From Pelobates cultripes (Eukaryota > Chordata > Amphibia > Anura > Pelobatidae), in the NCBI GenBank assembly GCA_933207985.1, contig OW240916.1, forward strand, positions 293,149,207 to 293,213,206: 64,000 nt of DNA, given 5' to 3'. Both the position numbers and the translations under genes were made by a program. A model generated the notes under the pieces. That model was not told the origin of the DNA and ran no database searches. It was given only the letters and a program-made list of their open reading frames with translations. Positions 32,815-45,460 of the stretch are shown one piece after another (position 1 is the first letter of the stretch; each line of letters opens with the position of its first letter).

Positions 32815-34671
32815 TATATATTTTTTTGACTTCCACCGGCCTCAGCCAAAATTTCACACAGCGTGATATGGGTTTTTGGGGGTAGCATACTTTGTGATCT
32901 GGCTCTAGAAGCAAAATTTGTACAAAAATGATCTTACCAGCCAGGATAGGGGTATTCCAGCTTGCTGACCAACAGCCTAGAGATGTGGTTTCCAGAATGG
33001 ACCATTTTTAAAACCAAATTCTTTGTGGATACTCTTTGCACCATAGCCACTTCAGTAAGCTGAAGTAGTGGTTGTTCTTGGAGTGAACCTTTTAACTATG
33101 TTTAATCTATTTAAAAGGACTAGAATGTGCAGAGTGAGCGATAGGTGAGCCATGGAAACGAATGACTTCCCAGTATCAGCTCAGGAACTTTGGGTGCTCA
33201 TATGGACTTTTTTTTATCGAGTACTTTACCAAGTGAACACTGCTACTGGTGGTCATCAGCATGTAATAACCAGGTAAAATATGTATAGGTACCCATTGAC
33301 GTGAATGAAAGATCCTTGAATAGAATAGTCCACATAGTTTTCCAGATTTCTTACATATGATTTCAAACTGAGGAGATGTAGAGTTGTTAGATTAGAATGT
33401 GTGTAGCAGAATAGAGACCTGCAAGTACTATTATATATACTTTCCCCTTTTATTTCGCCTGTTTCATCCCTTTTCTGTTCGAGATACTTCATACGAACAG
33501 AATTCTTTCATCTCCCGAACAAGGACCACCCCTGTACCCCATTAGAACGTTGACACCGACCACTTAAGTGCGAAACCGCAAGGGAAGTAATTAATGAATG
33601 CTTCCCCTGGGTGGCCGCCATTTCGTATAAACAAACATGTGGCAGACAAAAGGATAGTTCTTGTCCTGATTGTACTTTGGTGGATCCTGCAGAGAAGAGT
33701 TCCTGCAAGGGCTAGGGCTCCTCTATAATGTGCATCTGTATTTTTTTTTTCTTTTTCTTCTTTTCAGAAGGCTGTTACAGTTGTAGATCAATGTCTGGAT
33801 AGTGTACTTATTAAGCCCCATTTTTAATTCATTCCAGAGATATCTCTCTCTCCTCGTCCATTAAATCTTACTCTTATCCAACTCATTATTTAATAATTTG
33901 TGGATAATATATTTGCTTCCTAAGCAACAAATTGGACTGTTGGATGGTAATGTAAGTCTGCTGCACTGTGATTTGGGTGCATATTAAAGATATACGTCAC
34001 TAGTAGATGGGGGGGGGTGGGGGGTTGATAGAGTCTACATGCTGTTAAATGTTTCTCTAATTAATTGAAATGCTTCCTAACGTTTGGGCAAATTGTTAGT
34101 GCACAGAGCTGTATGCAGAACACACTATCGTTCCTGTTTACATAGAAAGCTGGAAGCAGGTGCTTGTTGCTGTGGGGATCTCGTAAATAAAAAAAAGACA
34201 AAGACAATTGCTTTGGCTCTTGTATCCAAAAGGCTTTTCTCGTTTTGTAGGAGGGAAGTGCTGCCTTGCTTTGGCAGTAATTTAATTTGGGCAGGCGAAT
34301 TGATGGCTGTCAATGTGTAATGGAAAAGAGACCGGCTTTAGCAATTGCTGTTTGGTTTTGTTTATGTTTGATCTATCTGCTTAGGGACATGGCAAAATGG
34401 TTTAAGCCTGTCTTGATTAATCCTGTAGAATTTCATGGACTGCATTTCCTGTTCTTAAAATGTAGTTTTATTTGAATTTTTTATTGACAAATAAACTTGT
34501 ATGCAGGATGATGCGCATTTTTTAGAACTAAAGATATAACATGTATATATTTTATGGTCTGAAAATTGCACATCAAATAGAAAACAAAAAAATATTTATG
34601 GAAACATTTAATACAGTTACACTATAGTCAACCACAGAAAAAATAGCACTCAAACAATGCAATAAAAGTTA
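32815..34671. other. Unclassified sequence, 1.9 kb
   Basis: No gene, splice-supported exon or transposon ends identified. A T/C-rich tract ending CAG near 33768 resembles a splice acceptor, but no open exon with a donor follows. Confidence 0.4.
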
Positions 34672-35640
34672 CATGGAGGCGGAACTGAACTGGCAAACTG
34701 ACTCACTAGACGCACTCTGCACAAGCTCCTGCAGTAGGATACCAAATTATGTGGATAACTCTGGATATCATGCTGCAATTTACCCACAAATTAGCCCAAG
34801 GGAACGGGGAAGCAGTCCCGAACCTGCCGACACCACACTTGACATCCGGCTCGACCGGGAACCGCAGCAGCAGAATGAGGCCTACTGGCGGGGTGATGGG
34901 GGAAGGACGGCCTCCTTCCCGCCAGATGCTAAACGCCGCACTTGAGCACAAACCACTCACCCCCCTTCCCTGTGGACTGGTGGGGGATATCCCGGTCCCC
35001 GCCAGGCGGAGAGCCCCGAACCCCACACCACATGACAGGCTCAGCAACCTCCCTAAGCAATATGGAGACGGGAGCCTCCAAGATGGCGAATCTCTTGGAC
35101 TCGACAGTGTCGGACAAACGACGGTGACATTGTGCTGTAGCGGACACCGGGGACCATACAAGAGACTCCATTACAGTAATCTTTGACCGCATCTGGGCCA
35201 CGTTGCGGGTGCGCTTACAACCTGAGGAGCCTCGCTACACACACCGCCCACACGGGACAGACCCAATGTCCGACAGGTGCTTGGGAACCCTCCTCAAGGC
35301 AAAACTAAGCCCCACGCTTCAGACTCCCGCATTCAGGGCCCTCCCGGGCTAAGAGCAACAGGCGGCACACCCCAGAGGGGCTGGCCACACCGACGGAGAG
35401 CAGCAAAGCGACTACTACACAGACAGCCAAGATTCCCCTCTCCACCCCGAAAGAGACGACACTGGACCATGACGGTTCCCCGGCTCATAGCCTGCGAGCA
35501 CCAGCTCTCACAGCTCCGGGGCAGGGGAGGAACACCACCTCCAAGACGCAACGGCTCTACCCAGTTGAGACGGAATCCCAGGGTGAATCACAAGCCTGTG
35601 TTTTTTTTTGTTTGTTTTTTTTTGACACGCATAGCAATTT
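34672..35640 (+). repeat. GC-rich dispersed repeat, type unresolved
   Basis: The GC content rises abruptly at about 34672 and drops at a T-rich stretch near 35600. Overlapping ORFs of 60-150 codons on both strands have no motif I recognise. The block at 34974-35002 matches 27964-27992 of the polyadenylated retroposon at 29 bases with about two mismatches. A CCAAGATGGCG motif recalls L1 5' regions. It could be an L1 5' fragment; this is a guess. Confidence 0.4.
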
Positions 35641-36189
35641 AAGAATACATGTACGAAGAACTTTAAGGGTTACTGCCAAAGAACACCGCAATATGTGTTC
35701 AGCAACATCTCCCACGTACAACAGTTCTCCCAATGTACAGGTTGTATGGGTTTTTGCAAACTTACAGGGGTTAAATGTAAAATGTAAGGCTTTCCCCTTT
35801 TCCATGTTTGCTGGGTCTGTGTTGCCTTTTGAGACCATATGGTAGCCCAGGAATGTGAAATAACCTCATCATGGCATATCATTTTCAAATATAGACAACC
35901 CAGGGTATTCCAAATGGGGTATTTCCAGTCTTTTGTAGTAGCCACTTAGTCATGAACGCTGGCCAAAGTTAGCGTTTTTGTTTTCATGCATACATATAAT
36001 ACGTGTGTGTGTGTGTATATACACACACACACTTTTTTATTTCCTATATATGTGTAATATAATGAAATCATATATGCATAATACATTATAAAATGCTTTA
36101 ATTATAAGTGTATTTTGAGATATGTGTATCTCTAAGTACACACATAATGAAATCATATATATGCATTATATTATAAAATAATTAAAGCA

Positions 36190-36231
<42 letters not shown>

Positions 36232-37078
36232 TTATTTTTTTTATTTTATTTACTTTTTAGCAACCTGCCAAGCTGCTTCTAAATGGTTTAACATAAAACT
36301 GGAGGAAGATACTTTGAACAGCATTAACTACAGCATGTTGGTAATTGTAACCATATTTTTTCATTTAGAAAGTTTGCAAATGATAATTCACATGTGTGCA
36401 ATGGATAGGAGTGACAAGACAGAGGAAATACATAAGAAGGGGAGCATAATCCTTTTTACAGAACAGAGAATATACTAACATACAATAAAGAGGATGAAAT
36501 GGGAGATAATTGGACAGCATAATCTTTTATTTTGTTTTTTACTCCTCCCCACAGAAAAGCAACAGAATAGTTGTCAGAGAAAATGAATAGTGAATTCAGC
36601 AACTAATCGAAGGTTAGCCAAAAGTTGGGACCTGTATTTCTTCATCTAAAATTATTTATTATTTAAGGTAATATGAGAGGCATTCACAGTAAACCAATAA
36701 ATAAGCCGTAAACTAAGACATTAAATATGCTGCTGATATATTTTTGTGGATATAAAGAACAGAAACGGCTCTATTTACAAAAAAGTGGATTGTCAGGAAT
36801 TCAAGGTGACCTCAATAGCTGAATTGGGCATATTTTCCAAATCCGCTATGTTTGGTTATTATAGCCTCAATTTGGCCTTCTAGTAAAACTGAGAAATTCT
36901 GAATAATTTAGTGAGCCCTTCCACAGACCTTCATAAGAAGCGGGGAAAATGGGTCAGTAGAAAGTCCCAAAAAAATGGTGGAAGACCCAAATCTGGCAGA
37001 AAAAAAAAATCCTCAAAAACTGATTATTATTCAGTGGCTGTAAAACTAATGTGGAATATTGTTGCAAGAGTAATATAC
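35641..37078. other. Unclassified A/T-rich sequence with short microsatellites
   Basis: Contains TG/CA runs near 36003-36030 and a (TA)n run at about 36196-36222. No gene seen. Confidence 0.5.
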
Positions 37079-38039
37079 TGTGACGGAACGCTGGCACTCT
37101 GACTGAGTACCTCCGCCAATCGATGCTCCTAGTGCTCGCTGAGGACTCCAAGCACTCCAACCGACACCATCAGCACTGCAGACCCCACTTCCAGCGATGC
37201 AACTGCGCCGGGGTCTCTGCTGTTTCCACCCACCCTGGACCCAAGGCCAGGATCCAGCTTCCAGTGGGTGAACCTCTCTTTCCCCAGAGAGCAGGAACAG
37301 GAACAAATCAAGCTATTGCAAGAGCTTCCTCTGGGGAGTAAGTGATTATAGCAATCCCCAGAGTGTAGGTATCCCTTCCCCCAAACATGAGCCAAGGCTT
37401 AATGCTGGAACAAGACTGATTTACTGGCACACAGAACTCACAATTTATGCAACACAAAACTCCTCCTCTGGGCCAGGCTAGATAATTGAGTTTCTACAAT
37501 ACACAAAGCTCAATTATCTGCTGGCCAGAAATAATACAGTTTCATAAAACACACAGGGACCCCAAAACATGCAATAACCCCATAAAAAAACCACATATCC
37601 AAAATTCACCCAGATCCGTTCAGTACTTTGGAAAATACAGTTTAATGCAGATTCTGCAGAACATATACAGGCTAAATGAAAACAATCACTGTATAATGTG
37701 TCCCCTGCTGTATAGTCCAAAACCACTGCACGATGTCTCTGTGCACCAAATACTGGCGAGATGGCACCGTGTTGAAAAGTCCAAACAGTGTCTGTGAGTT
37801 AAAATGGCCGCCATCCATTGTTCTCACCATGTGCTTCTGATACAGGAAATGGTGGCCATCCAGTAACTCCACAGTATGTCCCCAGATGGTTCTTAAAGGG
37901 CCAGCAGCAGCACAACACAAATCCATTATGCCCAAATCATGTCTTTAAAGGGCAATACATCCCAGGGGCCATAGTCACAGGGCAAGAGGCGGGCAAGCAG
38001 TCCTCTCCAGGCACAAGTGGCGAAGGGCACTTCGTCACA
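37079..38039 (-). mobile_element. Solo LTR, 961 bp, minus orientation
   Basis: The unit begins TGTGACGG and ends CGTCACA (inverted TGTGAC ends). It is flanked by a 5-bp duplication TATAC at 37074-37078 and 38040-38044. No internal retroviral sequence follows, so it is a solo LTR left by recombination. Its first about 100 bases are homologous, in reverse complement, to the last part of the solo LTR at 51033-51712. The 5-bp duplication and TG..CA ends fit a Ty3/gypsy-type or retroviral integrase. Confidence 0.85.
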
Positions 38040-38193
38040 TATACCATCTAAGTAAAATGGGAAATTAGTTATAAAAATTAACAACAAACTGAAGACTTTG
38101 ATGTTTTTTTTATATCTTCCAACTTAATGCCCTCAGTAGAGGCAATTTGATGAGTAACACATAGACTTACTTTGGGCATACTGTATTAATAAT

Positions 38194-38332
38194 CGTGCAA
38201 AAGAAATATGAAAGAAAATGGACCAGATAAATTCTAGTTAGGAATTGGGAGTTTTGTCCTAAGAGGGTCTTACACTCCTCTTAGGCTACACTCCTAATTC
38301 CTAACTAGAATTTATCTGCTCAATTTTCTTTT
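38194..38332. mobile_element. Foldback mini-element
   Basis: Arms around AGATAAATTCTAGTTAGGAA (38225) and its complement (about 38297-38317) extend to about 50 bp each. The direct repeat TGTATTAATAAT flanks the structure at 38182-38193 and 38333-38344, and could be a target duplication. Confidence 0.6.
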
Positions 38333-38389
38333 TGTATTAATAATAGATCTTCTCAAGCTGGAAAGGTCATGTATCAGTAATAATGTGTT

Positions 38390-39567
38390 TCTAGCTTGTC
38401 TGCAAAGGAGACCGATGGCCTACTAGATATTCCATACTAATTCTTCTTGACCTTGCTGATGCCTTTGACACCGTTGATCATGGTCTCATTTTTCAAACTC
38501 TTCAATCACTCGGTCTCTGTGACTCTGTCCTCTCATGGTTTTCCTCTTATCTCTCCCAACGCTCATTCATTGTCTCCTTTTCTAATGATACCTCCTCCCC
38601 TCGTCCTGTCTTGGTTGGAGTCCCCCAATGCTCTGTCCTTGGTCCCCTTCTATTTTATCTTTATACTGCCGCTCTTGGCAAACTTATTACCTCTTTTGGA
38701 TTCCACTACCACCTGCACGCTGATGACACCCAGATAGATCTCTCCTCCCCGGACCTCTCCCCTGTCGTCCTGCAACGTGTCACTGCTTGCATTTCTTCCA
38801 TCTCTGACTGGATGTCCTCCCGCTATCTGAAACTCAATCTCTCTAAAACTGCACTCCTTGTCTTTCCTCCTGCTAATACTGATCCTCCTCTTTCACTCTC
38901 CCTTCAAATTAGTGGTATCCACATCAGTCCATCCTTGCAAGCGCGCTTTCTTGGTGTCATACTTTATTCTGGCCTCACCTTTGAGCCTCACATCCAGAAT
39001 GTTGCCAAATCCTGTAGATAGCTTAAAAACATAGCCCGCATCTGCCCCTTTCTTATGCAAGATGCTACCAAGGAGCTTGTCCATGCTTTATTAATTTCCC
39101 GCATGGATTATTGTAACCCTCTCCTGATCGGTCTTCCCAAAAGCCGTACTGCACCGCTACAGTTCATAATGAACGCTGCTGCCAGACTGATTTTCCTCTC
39201 TAGTCGGTTCTCTCACACCTCACCCCTCTGCCAGTCCTTACATTGGCTTCCTGTATGCTATAGGAGTCAATTCAAGGTACTAATTCACACCTATAAAGCA
39301 CTGAACAACTCTAGCCCCTGTTATATCTCCTCACAGATCCATAGGTATGTCCCTTCTCGGTCTCTCCGCTCTGCCAGTGACCACCTCCTGTCCGTTGTCC
39401 GCACCCGTACGGCCAACTTACGCTTGCAGGACTTCTTGCGGGCAGCTCCCTGCCTATGGAATAGCTTGCCTACCGCCATCAGACTTTCCCCAAGTCTTCA
39501 ATCGTTTAAGAAGTGCCTTAAAACCATCTCTTTACATGTACCCATCTCTTTACATGTACATGTATAA
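38390..39567 (+). pseudogene. 5'-truncated L2/CR1-type LINE reverse transcriptase
   Basis: One plus-strand frame, with a single TAG at 39019-39021, gives the C-terminal part of a non-LTR reverse transcriptase. It starts in the palm ([15 protein letters not shown]), then [17 protein letters not shown] and the catalytic box as [10 protein letters not shown]. After this come the thumb motif [15 protein letters not shown] and the C-terminal signature LLISRMDYCNPLLIGLPKS and LHWLPV. The order and spacing fit the L2/CR1 side of the LINEs. Endonuclease and N-terminal parts are absent, as usual after incomplete reverse transcription. The 3' end carries a short repeated ATCTCTTTACATGTA tail. Confidence 0.88.
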
Positions 39568-40115
39568 TAAATATATAACATTTGGTTGGGACAAAAAGCC
39601 GTGACTGTTGCCATGGCAGCGAGTTGCTTTTGGTGTGTCAAAACTGACATACCGGTAAGCCTGTAAGAGGGAGAAAATAAAGTTTATTGCAACAAATTGT
39701 AAGGCTTTGCATGGCTAGATTGAGAGAGGCCTGTCTTAATTCACTATCCCACTGTAGTATCTATCTACAGAGTATGCAGCTGACCTCCAACAACCTAGTT
39801 TCCTAATGATGTGGATTGGGTTTCTTTCACTGCAAGCTGGAGCGGTAGCCCCTATTTTAGTTTAATGCTCTAAAATTAATAGTGGTTAAAGCCTAATGTC
39901 TCAAACAAGATCCTGTCATACGATATTAATTGTGCAGTAAGAGGAGTGTCATGTAGAGAGAATAGTGATTGGACCGGAGAATCTTACACGATCGTTTGTA
40001 ATAAATTCTCATCACTTGGTTTTGTTATAGGATATCCACATGTGAAATACCTGATTATCACTATCACTATCCCAGCATAGAGCTGAATAACAATTTATTC
40101 TGACAAAGCAGATGA
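39568..40115. other. Unclassified sequence
   Basis: No gene or transposon ends recognised. Confidence 0.4.
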
Positions 40116-40195
40116 TTAACCCCTTGAGGACCAAACTTCTGGAATAAAAGGGAATCCTGACATGTCACACATGTCATGTGTCCTTAAGGGGTTAA
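40116..40195 (-). mobile_element. 80-bp TTAA mini-element, inverted
   Basis: TTAACCCCTTGAGGACC at the left and CCTTAAGGGGTTAA at the right. It is exactly 80 bp and is the reverse complement of the other two copies. Confidence 0.85.
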
Positions 40196-40858
40196 ACTAC
40201 ATAGTGACACGCTACAAATATAGTCAGTTATTATAGACCTTTAGAGAGCCAAATCAGAGAGCTTCCAAGAATAGGCTTAGGAAGAAAATATTTGAGAGTA
40301 ACAAAGCTGTTTATTGTAACTAGTCTGAGTCAGAGGGGTGTCCTCTTATGACTGATGAAAACCTTTTGGGACATATGAACAGGATGTAACTAAACCTGAC
40401 CTAGTAACTTTCCGACATATATATTTTTTTTTGGTAAATAGCCTTTTATTGAAGGTTTTCAAATATAAAGAAAACAATAAAATGCAGCGTTACGTTCAGA
40501 GTGTAGAGAAACAGTGTAACAAACAAGCGTTCGAGATTCGCAGATCTCTCAAAGTAAGTGAGAAGGATGAGACACGCAGGTCTCCAAGCATGTAGAAGTT
40601 AAACATATGTCTCAAATTTTATTCTGCCTTTCCCAATGTCACCCGAATGCGTGAACCCTCCCTAATCCACTCCCGTGCGTTCCTCCTGGGGGGGAACTCG
40701 TCCAGCTTAGGTGGCCAAAATAGACGTATCCTCTTGGGGCACACTGCTCCCTCCTATGTGGGGCGTCGTTATCAGTCAGTCTCAAGTCAGTCCTGGGTGG
40801 CTGGGGTAAGTCGTAGTCCCCTGGGGTCTGGCCCTTAGGGCCTGTAGTCCGATGATAC

Positions 40859-43288
40859 CTACTGTCTGGGTTCCTGTGCGGGTGTTGGCGTTCTCCCTGA
40901 GCCCGTGGGGGGCTGAATACCCTGGGGCTGGTCAGTCTCCCCTAGAGCTGTCTTGAATGAGTCCCCTGTTGTCATCACTATCCAATGTGTCCATATGTCC
41001 AAATATTGTTGTGCCCTGTCTGAGGTCTTCATGTAAACGTCCTCTGTCACCCTGAGGACTTCCATTTGGGCAAACCACGTCCGAAGCGTGGGTGCCTCTG
41101 TATTCCTCCAGTACTGGAGAATGATTTGTTTAGCGATATTGAGGATCCATATAGTTAGTGATGGTTTGTATTTGCCGCTAGGTGTGGATGTGTGGTGTAG
41201 GAGCATCGCCGAGGGGTTGTATTCTCTCACACTCCCACCATATGTGTGTCCCTGTCTCCTTGCCACATCTCCAGCATTGTGCCGAATGGTCGGGATGCAT
41301 ATTGTGGAGGACATCTGGAGTGCGGTACCACTGTGTGAGCAGTTTATATGCGGCCTCCTGATGTCTGCTAAAGGCAGCACAATGGTGCGTTAGAGTGCAG
41401 ATTTTGTCCCTTTCCCCTGCGCTAAACTGTCGGTGTAAGGCCTTCTCCCACTTCCTCTGGAACCTAGGTGTCTCTACTGGAATCTGCTCTTGGAGTGAGT
41501 TGTATAGGATGGATACCCCGTGTGGGAGCGGTTTCGGTTCAAGGCACAATTGCTCGAACCCCGTGGTGGTGCGTCGTATTGCTCTTCCCTGAGGTAAGGT
41601 TTGCAGGTAACTCGTCAACTGTGCGTATTGGAACTGCTGTAGGAAGGTGGGGGTCTGCCCTCCCAGAAGATCTGGTAGGGTCTTGCGCCCCGTAGGTGTC
41701 TGAACGTGGTGTAACCTAGGCAGGAGGTCAGGGATGATGCCCCTAAGTGCCAGTCGGTCCAATCCAGGTGAAAACTCCCCGTTGTACGTCAGAGGTAGTA
41801 AGGGTGACGGGTACGTGGTGAGGCCTGCTCTTTCTGCTATACCGTACCATACTTGCAGGGTAGCCTTTACGTAGGTGGGCGCTCTGTCCCCCCTCCCCCT
41901 CGGCAACCATGGGGCCAACGCTATAGGGATCCCTAGCTCTGCCTCCTCCACTGTTTTCCATTGTTTGTGTACATTTTGTTTTGACCACTCCATTATCCTA
42001 AGTAGGTGGCATGCTATATAGTAAAGGTGGAAGTCCGGCTGCGCCATCCCTCCCCGCTCCTTGGGTTGTGTCAGTTGCTCAAATTTTAGCCTTGGCTTCG
42101 TCCCCCTCCATATATATTCTCTCAGGGTCCTATTGAGGAATCCAAAGTATGTCCTGGGGATACATATGGGTATTGTCTGCATCAGATATAACAGCCATGG
42201 TAGGAAATTCATTTTCACGACCTGTACCCGGCCAAACCAGGAGATGTGGGGGTACGCCCATTCTCCCGCCTCCCTTCTGAAGGTGGACAGCATCTGGACA
42301 AAATTGTCTTTAAAGAGATCTGAGCTATGTCTGGTGAGCCAAATGCCCAGGTACCTAATTTTAGTGTCTGCCCATTGGAACGGGAAGCCCTGGCGCAGCA
42401 ATATCTCCCGATGGTGAGGTATGGATATATTAAGTATAATCGACTTGGCGAAATTGATCTTCATATTTGAGATCTCGCCATAATCCCTGAGGGCCTTAAT
42501 GATATTCGGGAGGGAGATTTCGGGTCTGGAGACAAAAAAGAGAAGGTCATCGGCGTATGCCGCTACCTTATGGTGTACCTTGCCTTTATCTACCCCCGCA
42601 ATGTCTGGGTTGCTCCTGATCGCTTGTAAAAATGGCTCCAAAGCTAGCACAAACAGGAGCGGGGACAGGGGGCACCCCTGACGGGTGCCGTTTTGAATTA
42701 TAACATCCTCCGTGAGCGCCCCATTTACGATTATTTGGGCTCTGGGTTGTCGGTATATGGCTTCTATCCAGCCCCTCATGTGTGTCCCTATGCCAGGTGT
42801 GAGAGGGCCCGGAACATGAACGTCCATCCGACCCGGTCGAAGGCCTTCTCCGCGTCCGCAGATAGCAAGAGAAGGCCCCCGGCTCCCGCCGACTCCCCAT
42901 GGGCTATCGATAGCGCTCTAATCGTATTGTCCCTGGCCTCCCTCCCCATCACGAACCCCACCTGGTCCGGGTGCACCAGGGTGGGAACATGTGGTTGCAG
43001 GCGCGTCGCCAAGATTTTCGTTAGCAGCTTCAAGTCGTTGTTTATGAGGGAGATGGGTCTATAGTTATTGCAGGAATCCCCGTCCTTCCCCTCCTTTAGA
43101 AGGAGCGTGATGTGGGCCCTAAGGGACTGCCTGGGTAGGTGGTGCCCCTCCCTGATCGCGTTAAAAGCGGCCTGCAGTGGAGCATATAAAATCTCAGCAA
43201 AGCTCTTATAGTAGCGTAGCGGGAGACCATCCGGTCCCGGGCTTTTGCCTGGCTTGGAAGCCTTCACCGCCATCGCAATTTCCTCCAC
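40859..43288 (-). pseudogene. L1 ORF2, reverse transcriptase and C-terminal zinc knuckle
   Basis: Frame 43288-42788 has KPGKSPGPDGLP, NYRPISLINNDLKLLTKILA and DAEKAFDRV. A frame change near 42800 leads to 42827-41178 with RQGCPLSPLLF and the catalytic AAYADDLLFFV. Thumb and C-terminal regions follow, and near its end CWRCGKETGTHIWWEC (a CCHC-type knuckle). A last frame, 41380-40859, continues the C-terminus (WILNIAKQIILQYWR). The order is standard for vertebrate L1 ORF2. Several frameshifts make it inactive. Confidence 0.92.
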
Positions 43289-43289
43289 C

Positions 43290-44683
43290 GTGATGGGCTC
43301 CTCCAGTGCCTACACTGCCTCCTGCTCTAGGTGTGTGTGGGTTTGGAGGAACTCGTTGATCCGGGTCACCAGGTCGGCTTGCGTCTGTGCACCCCGTGGG
43401 CTCAGCAGGGAGTACAGGTCTTGGTAGTAAGACCGTATGACATCCTGTATTTTAAAAAGGTAGGTGCTGCACCCTCCCACCCCGATCCCTGATCCTATCT
43501 ATATATGTGTGCTGTCTATGCCCGGCTAAATTTCTCGCTAGAAGCTTCCCACTCTTATTGCTGTGTGCCTCAAAGAACGCTCTGTGTCTGGTTGCGTCCC
43601 TATAGTGTTTGGCCTGCAGAAGTGTGGTTAGTTCCCGTCTCAACTGTAGGAGCTTGGCCTGGTGTGTGGGGCGGCTATCCCTCTTGTTGGCCTCATCTAG
43701 AGTCTGTATGGCCTGAATAAGTGCCTCCGTGCGCGCCTCTCGTTGGCGTTTTAGCCGGGCCCCCTTCTGGATAAGGTGACCCCTCACCACACATTTATGG
43801 GCCTCCCAAATAAACGTAGGCGAAGTCTGGTCTGGCGTGTTGTTCGCAAAGTATTCCTTCAGCACGTCAGTAGTCTCTGTCAGCACGTCCGGTAAGGACA
43901 GCATGTACTTGTTCAGTCTCCACTTGGAGACCCTTGGTCGATATAGGGGGGAGGAGAGGGTGAGGATTACTGGCGCGTGGTCCGACCACGTCGCCGTCCC
44001 CTGGACCGCTTTCTTGACCAGGGATAAGTGGTAATGCATTGTAAAGAAATAGTCCAGTCGGGAATAGGTGTTGTGGGGTTGGGAGAGGAACGTATAGTCC
44101 TGCTCATCCGGATGATGAGCCCTCCAGCAGTCTATCAGTTGGGAACGTGTTAGTAAGGCTTTTATCAGGGCTAGGTGTTGTGACGGGACCCTGGACAACC
44201 CAGAGGAAGAGTCCCAGCTAGGGTCCATGGTTAGGTTAAAGTCCCCCCCCCCCAGGACCAGGATGCCCTCTGCAAAGGCCCTTAGTATGCGTAGGGTGCG
44301 GGCAAAAAAAAACGATAGTGCCGTTGGTTAGGGGCATATACGTTTGCAAAGGTGTACATGGTACCGGCTATGGTGCCCTTCAGGAACAGATAGCGCCCTT
44401 CTGGGTCTGTCTTGGTCTCTGTCTCGCAGAATGGCACCCGCCGGTGGATGAGGATGGCCACCCCTCTCGCTTTGCTTGCTCTATAGTCACTATAGTAACC
44501 CTTGGTGTATCTGTGGTCCGTTAATCTGGGCCTATGCCCGTCTTTAAAATGCGTTTCCTGGATGTATATCACGTCTGATCTAGATTTATGGAAGTCTCTC
44601 AGGGCGCACGAATGCCTCTCAGGTTTTTTGAGACCTTGGGCGTTTATCGTAGTAATGAGTAGGTCTGCTGGGTCTAGTGACAT
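43290..44683 (-). pseudogene. L1 ORF2, endonuclease domain
   Basis: The N-terminal AP-like endonuclease is split over frames 44683-44282 and 44228-43452. Motifs seen are NAQGLKKPERH, IQETHFKDG (catalytic Glu), GGDFN bridging the frame break, TYSRLDYFF and WSDHAPVIL. The breaks coincide with an A8 run (44305-44312) and a C10 run (44241-44250 on the plus strand). The enzyme would nick target DNA at T-rich sites to prime reverse transcription. A further TAG near 43310 precedes the RT part. Confidence 0.88.
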
Positions 44684-45430
44684 ATTGGCTGTTCCCGTGG
44701 AAGACCCCAGGGTGAGAGGTCAGGTGAAGGGGACGTAGGGAACGAAAGGTGTAGTGTGGGAAAGGTAGTCTGTCAGTAGTGAACCAGTGTCTGTCGAAGC
44801 GCTGTCAGGATGTGGGCATCCAAAATGGGAACACTCCCTCGAGTGGTTCCCCGTCTGGGGTAATGTGCCCGTCCTCGTCGGGGTTGAGGGGGGTCGCGAG
44901 CTCTACTCTATGCTCGTACGAATGGGTTCAGTGGTGATACAGGTCCTCTAAAGACTAACAGCCTCGTCTCGTGTCCCCCTTAGTGGTTCGTCAAACAAGT
45001 CGCTAAACTTAGTATACCTCGCCTTAGAAAAACTAGGGCTATGCATAATCGTAGCGTGTCAGAATCAGTGATTGCCTGCCATGAGAACTTGCAAAGGTTG
45101 AACTTGGAAACTCTTGTACATAAAAACTAGGGCATGGGTCAGCCAGCCTGATATGCCAGCCTACTCGTAACCCTCCATTAGAGACCCTCTAACTCTGCGG
45201 GCGGGAGTTCCCAGGAGGTAAGGGGTCCTGTCGGGGTAAAGTGTCCAAGCGCCGGGGGTCGATGTTACCTGCGGTCAGCGGGCCAATTGGCGGGCAGCGT
45301 GAATGTGTCCGGGGGCCCAGAAGAGCCAGGCCCTTAGTTCATGGATCCCTTGGCGAGGTTTAGGGCAGAACCGGCAGGGAGCTCACTGATTTAAGCCGCC
45401 ATTTCGCTCGGCGTCCCAGCCACGCCCTCC
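44684..45430 (-). other. 5' region of the L1 copy
   Basis: About 0.75 kb of GC-moderate sequence upstream of ORF2. I could not find ORF1 motifs like those at 22073-23176; ORF1 seems deleted or diverged beyond recognition. Confidence 0.5.
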
Positions 45431-45460
45431 CGAAATATATTATGCCAGAAAATTCCCACA

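Larger units (their letters stand above)
40427..45430 (-). mobile_element. L1-type retrotransposon, minus strand
   Basis: The 3' end with an A-tail (plus-strand T run) is at about 40427. The 5' end near 45430 has a GC-rich start (GGGAGGGCGTGGCTGG on the minus strand) resembling the start of the ORF1-only L1 at 23226. ORF2 occupies 40859-44683. The 5' 0.75 kb contains no recognisable ORF1. A diverged target duplication may be CGACATATATATT (about 40412) versus CGAAATATATT (45430), which is weak. It is separated by only about 30 bases from the DIRS element on its right. Confidence 0.85.

Noticed and set aside
33740..33830. T/C-rich tract ending CAG as a splice acceptor of a host exon
   Set aside because: The following frame closes quickly and no donor is seen at a sensible distance.
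34706..35642. Overlapping ORFs of 60-150 codons on both strands
   Set aside because: GC-rich DNA gives long ORFs in all frames; none has a recognised domain.
40427..45440. A clear L1 target-site duplication
   Set aside because: The candidate CGACATATATATT/CGAAATATATT match is imperfect and A/T-rich, so I only mention it as weak.
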